A DNA stretch of 7,359 bases from Muribaculaceae bacterium (lineage in GTDB: Bacteria; Bacteroidota; Bacteroidia; Bacteroidales; Muribaculaceae). The stretch is from the NCBI GenBank assembly GCA_017545095.1, contig JAFYCU010000117.1, positions 1-7,359 on the forward strand, given 5' to 3'. This document shows, in pieces, positions 6,730 to 7,359 of the stretch. Position 1 is the first letter of the stretch. Each line of letters begins with the position of its first letter. The position numbers and the translations under genes are program-made. Under the pieces are notes generated by a model. That model saw only the letters and a list, made by a program, of their open reading frames with translations, was not told where the DNA came from and did not search any database.

Positions 6730-6816
6730 AATCCGGTGCCGGAGGGATTGTCCGTGGCATGGAGACTACAGTACACCCGGAAGGTGTACTTTGAGTAACC
6801 ACTGACCGCACCGATT
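6730..6816. other. Strongly self-complementary segment, candidate structured RNA or palindromic element
   Basis: Three nested stems can be drawn. The outer stem pairs AATCCGGTGC (6730-6739) with GCACCGATT (6808-6816), nine pairs with one bulged C. The middle stem pairs GTCCGTGG (6750-6757) with CCACTGAC (6799-6806), seven pairs with one mismatch. The inner stem pairs AGTACACC (6770-6777) with GGTGTACT (6783-6790), eight perfect pairs around the loop CGGAA. Three more pairs (6765-6767 with 6794-6796) lie across a small internal loop. I do not recognise it as a known riboswitch or intron domain. It lies 15 bases after the stop of the DUF4836-like gene and just before a coding remnant. The strand is undetermined, since the pairing is symmetric. 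Confidence 0.5.
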
Positions 6817-6995
6817 CCGTCAACGGCGATTTGGAGGTGCTTGTGGTGAGCCCCAAAGACCCCAAGCAACTGCATCACATGAAAAGCCAGATCAAGCAAT
6901 GGCTCACCGACCTAGGCGTGAACAAGGCCGAAGTGTGGCAGAAACAACTGCCCTCCAACACCAAGACCGTCATCAAACAATTCTTGCAGCAATAA
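6795..6995 (+). pseudogene. C-terminal coding remnant of an unrecognised protein
   Basis: An open stretch running from just after a TGA at 6792-6794 to a TAA at 6993-6995, about 66 codons, with no convincing start near its beginning. From 6819 codon use is strongly coding-like: most third positions are G or C, as in the nqr genes. The product reads as a normal soluble domain end, with VNGDLEVLVVSPKDPK, then a likely helix around HHMKSQIKQWLTDLGV, then KAEVWQKQL and KTVIKQFLQQ. The same frame is open upstream of 6792 (RGMETTVHPEGVL), so one TGA may interrupt an older reading frame. An internal ATG at 6879 would give only 38 codons. I do not recognise the family. Most likely this is the 3' end of a gene whose front was lost or displaced. 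Confidence 0.5.
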
Positions 6996-7295
6996 AAATG
7001 GACACTGACCATAACCGCACCCGGCAAGGCTGAGGAATGGCCGCCCATCTGGCCAGAAGCTCTTGCTGCCATAGTATCTGCTGCTTTTAGCGGAAACCCA
7101 AAATGGCAATGCATTTTAGGAGACATATACCTATATGGAGAAACAAGAACACAGAGAGAATCACATAAAGTAGGCTCCCGTATCTATATAGACATATGGA
7201 TTGAGAATAAAAAAAGAAATGATTATCCGCAATCGCCCGAAAGACCTGTTGTTATCTTTGATCCGTATAGCTGGTGTTCAAATGTGGGTCTGTAG
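6996..7295 (+). pseudogene. Start-less coding-like stretch of unknown origin
   Basis: This frame continues the previous remnant after its TAA and stays open for 99 codons to a TAG at 7293-7295. It has no in-frame ATG or GTG near its beginning. The translation looks protein-like: KWTLTITAPGKAEEWPPIWP, a helix-like ALAAIVSAAFSG, then GDIYLYGETRTQ, VGSRIYIDIWIENKKRN and RPVVIFDPYSW. Base composition changes within it. From about 7080 the sequence is clearly more AT-rich (ATATAC, TATATAG, AAAAAAAG) than anything else in the window, which may mark foreign DNA. The family is unrecognised. It could be a relic fused in frame by chance, or part of a gene disrupted by the TAA at 6993. Confidence 0.35.
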
Positions 7296-7359
7296 CTGAC
7301 GGCGCAAACCATGAGCCTGTCAAAAAGCCTGTCACCAAAGTACTTTCTGTTGAACTTGT
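7296..7359. other. Window end without firm feature
   Basis: No gene can be supported. An open frame without ATG runs from 7271 to the window end (reading CGSVADGANHEPVKKPVTK in part) and might belong to a gene continuing outside. A 9-base direct repeat AGCCTGTCA occurs at 7314-7322 and 7326-7334. Confidence 0.3.

Noticed and set aside
6770..6796. Inner hairpin as terminator of the operon
   Set aside because: Only three T bases follow the stem before GAG, too few for a convincing intrinsic terminator.
6038..6865. Antisense open frame under the DUF4836-like gene
   Set aside because: The sense gene has a membrane anchor and normal composition. The antisense product shows no recognisable domain and crosses the structured segment.
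6998..7033. Small frame starting at the ATG at 6998
   Set aside because: Only 11 codons before a TGA, and no ribosome binding site or conserved context.

Overview
The window carries five of the six subunit genes of a Na+-translocating NADH:quinone oxidoreductase (Na+-NQR), nqrB-C-D-E-F, all on the + strand. They are followed by a gene for a membrane-anchored protein resembling the Bacteroidales DUF4836 group, then about 640 bases with no intact gene. nqrA would be expected just upstream, outside the window. The best guess for the host is a GC-rich member of the Bacteroidales (Muribaculaceae or Prevotellaceae type). The reasons are the nqr operon layout, mostly absent Shine-Dalgarno sequences, A-rich start regions and the DUF4836-like neighbour; the exact family cannot be fixed from the sequence.

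Layout: 1-114 end of an intergenic repeat element; 138-1343 nqrB; 1361-2074 nqrC; 2076-2290 repeat element; 2291-2914 nqrD; 2916-3142 repeat element; 3143-3757 nqrE; 3758-3937 repeat element; 3938-5221 nqrF; 5261-6715 DUF4836-like gene; 6730-6816 a strongly self-complementary segment; 6795-6995 and 6996-7295 coding-like remnants in one frame, without a start codon; 7296-7359 nothing firm.

The nqr genes look intact and functional. NqrB and NqrC have the covalent-FMN motifs (DGFTGAT, DAISGAT). NqrD and NqrE have the paired membrane cysteines that hold a 2Fe-2S cluster. NqrF has the ferredoxin cysteines and the FAD and NADH sites. Together they would pass electrons from NADH to quinone while pumping Na+ out of the cell. 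The flavin transferase (ApbE) needed for the FMN links is not in the window.

The most unusual feature is the repeat family. Four copies, all in the same orientation, fill the spaces before nqrB, nqrD, nqrE and nqrF. Each is a mosaic of two different 7-bp tandem arrays, a perfect or near-perfect hairpin and GC-rich inverted blocks, and the second array runs up to, or close to, the start codon. nqrC lacks the element and is the only nqr gene with a clear Shine-Dalgarno sequence. A second unexplained object is the nested stem structure at 6730-6816, which sits at the junction with gene debris.
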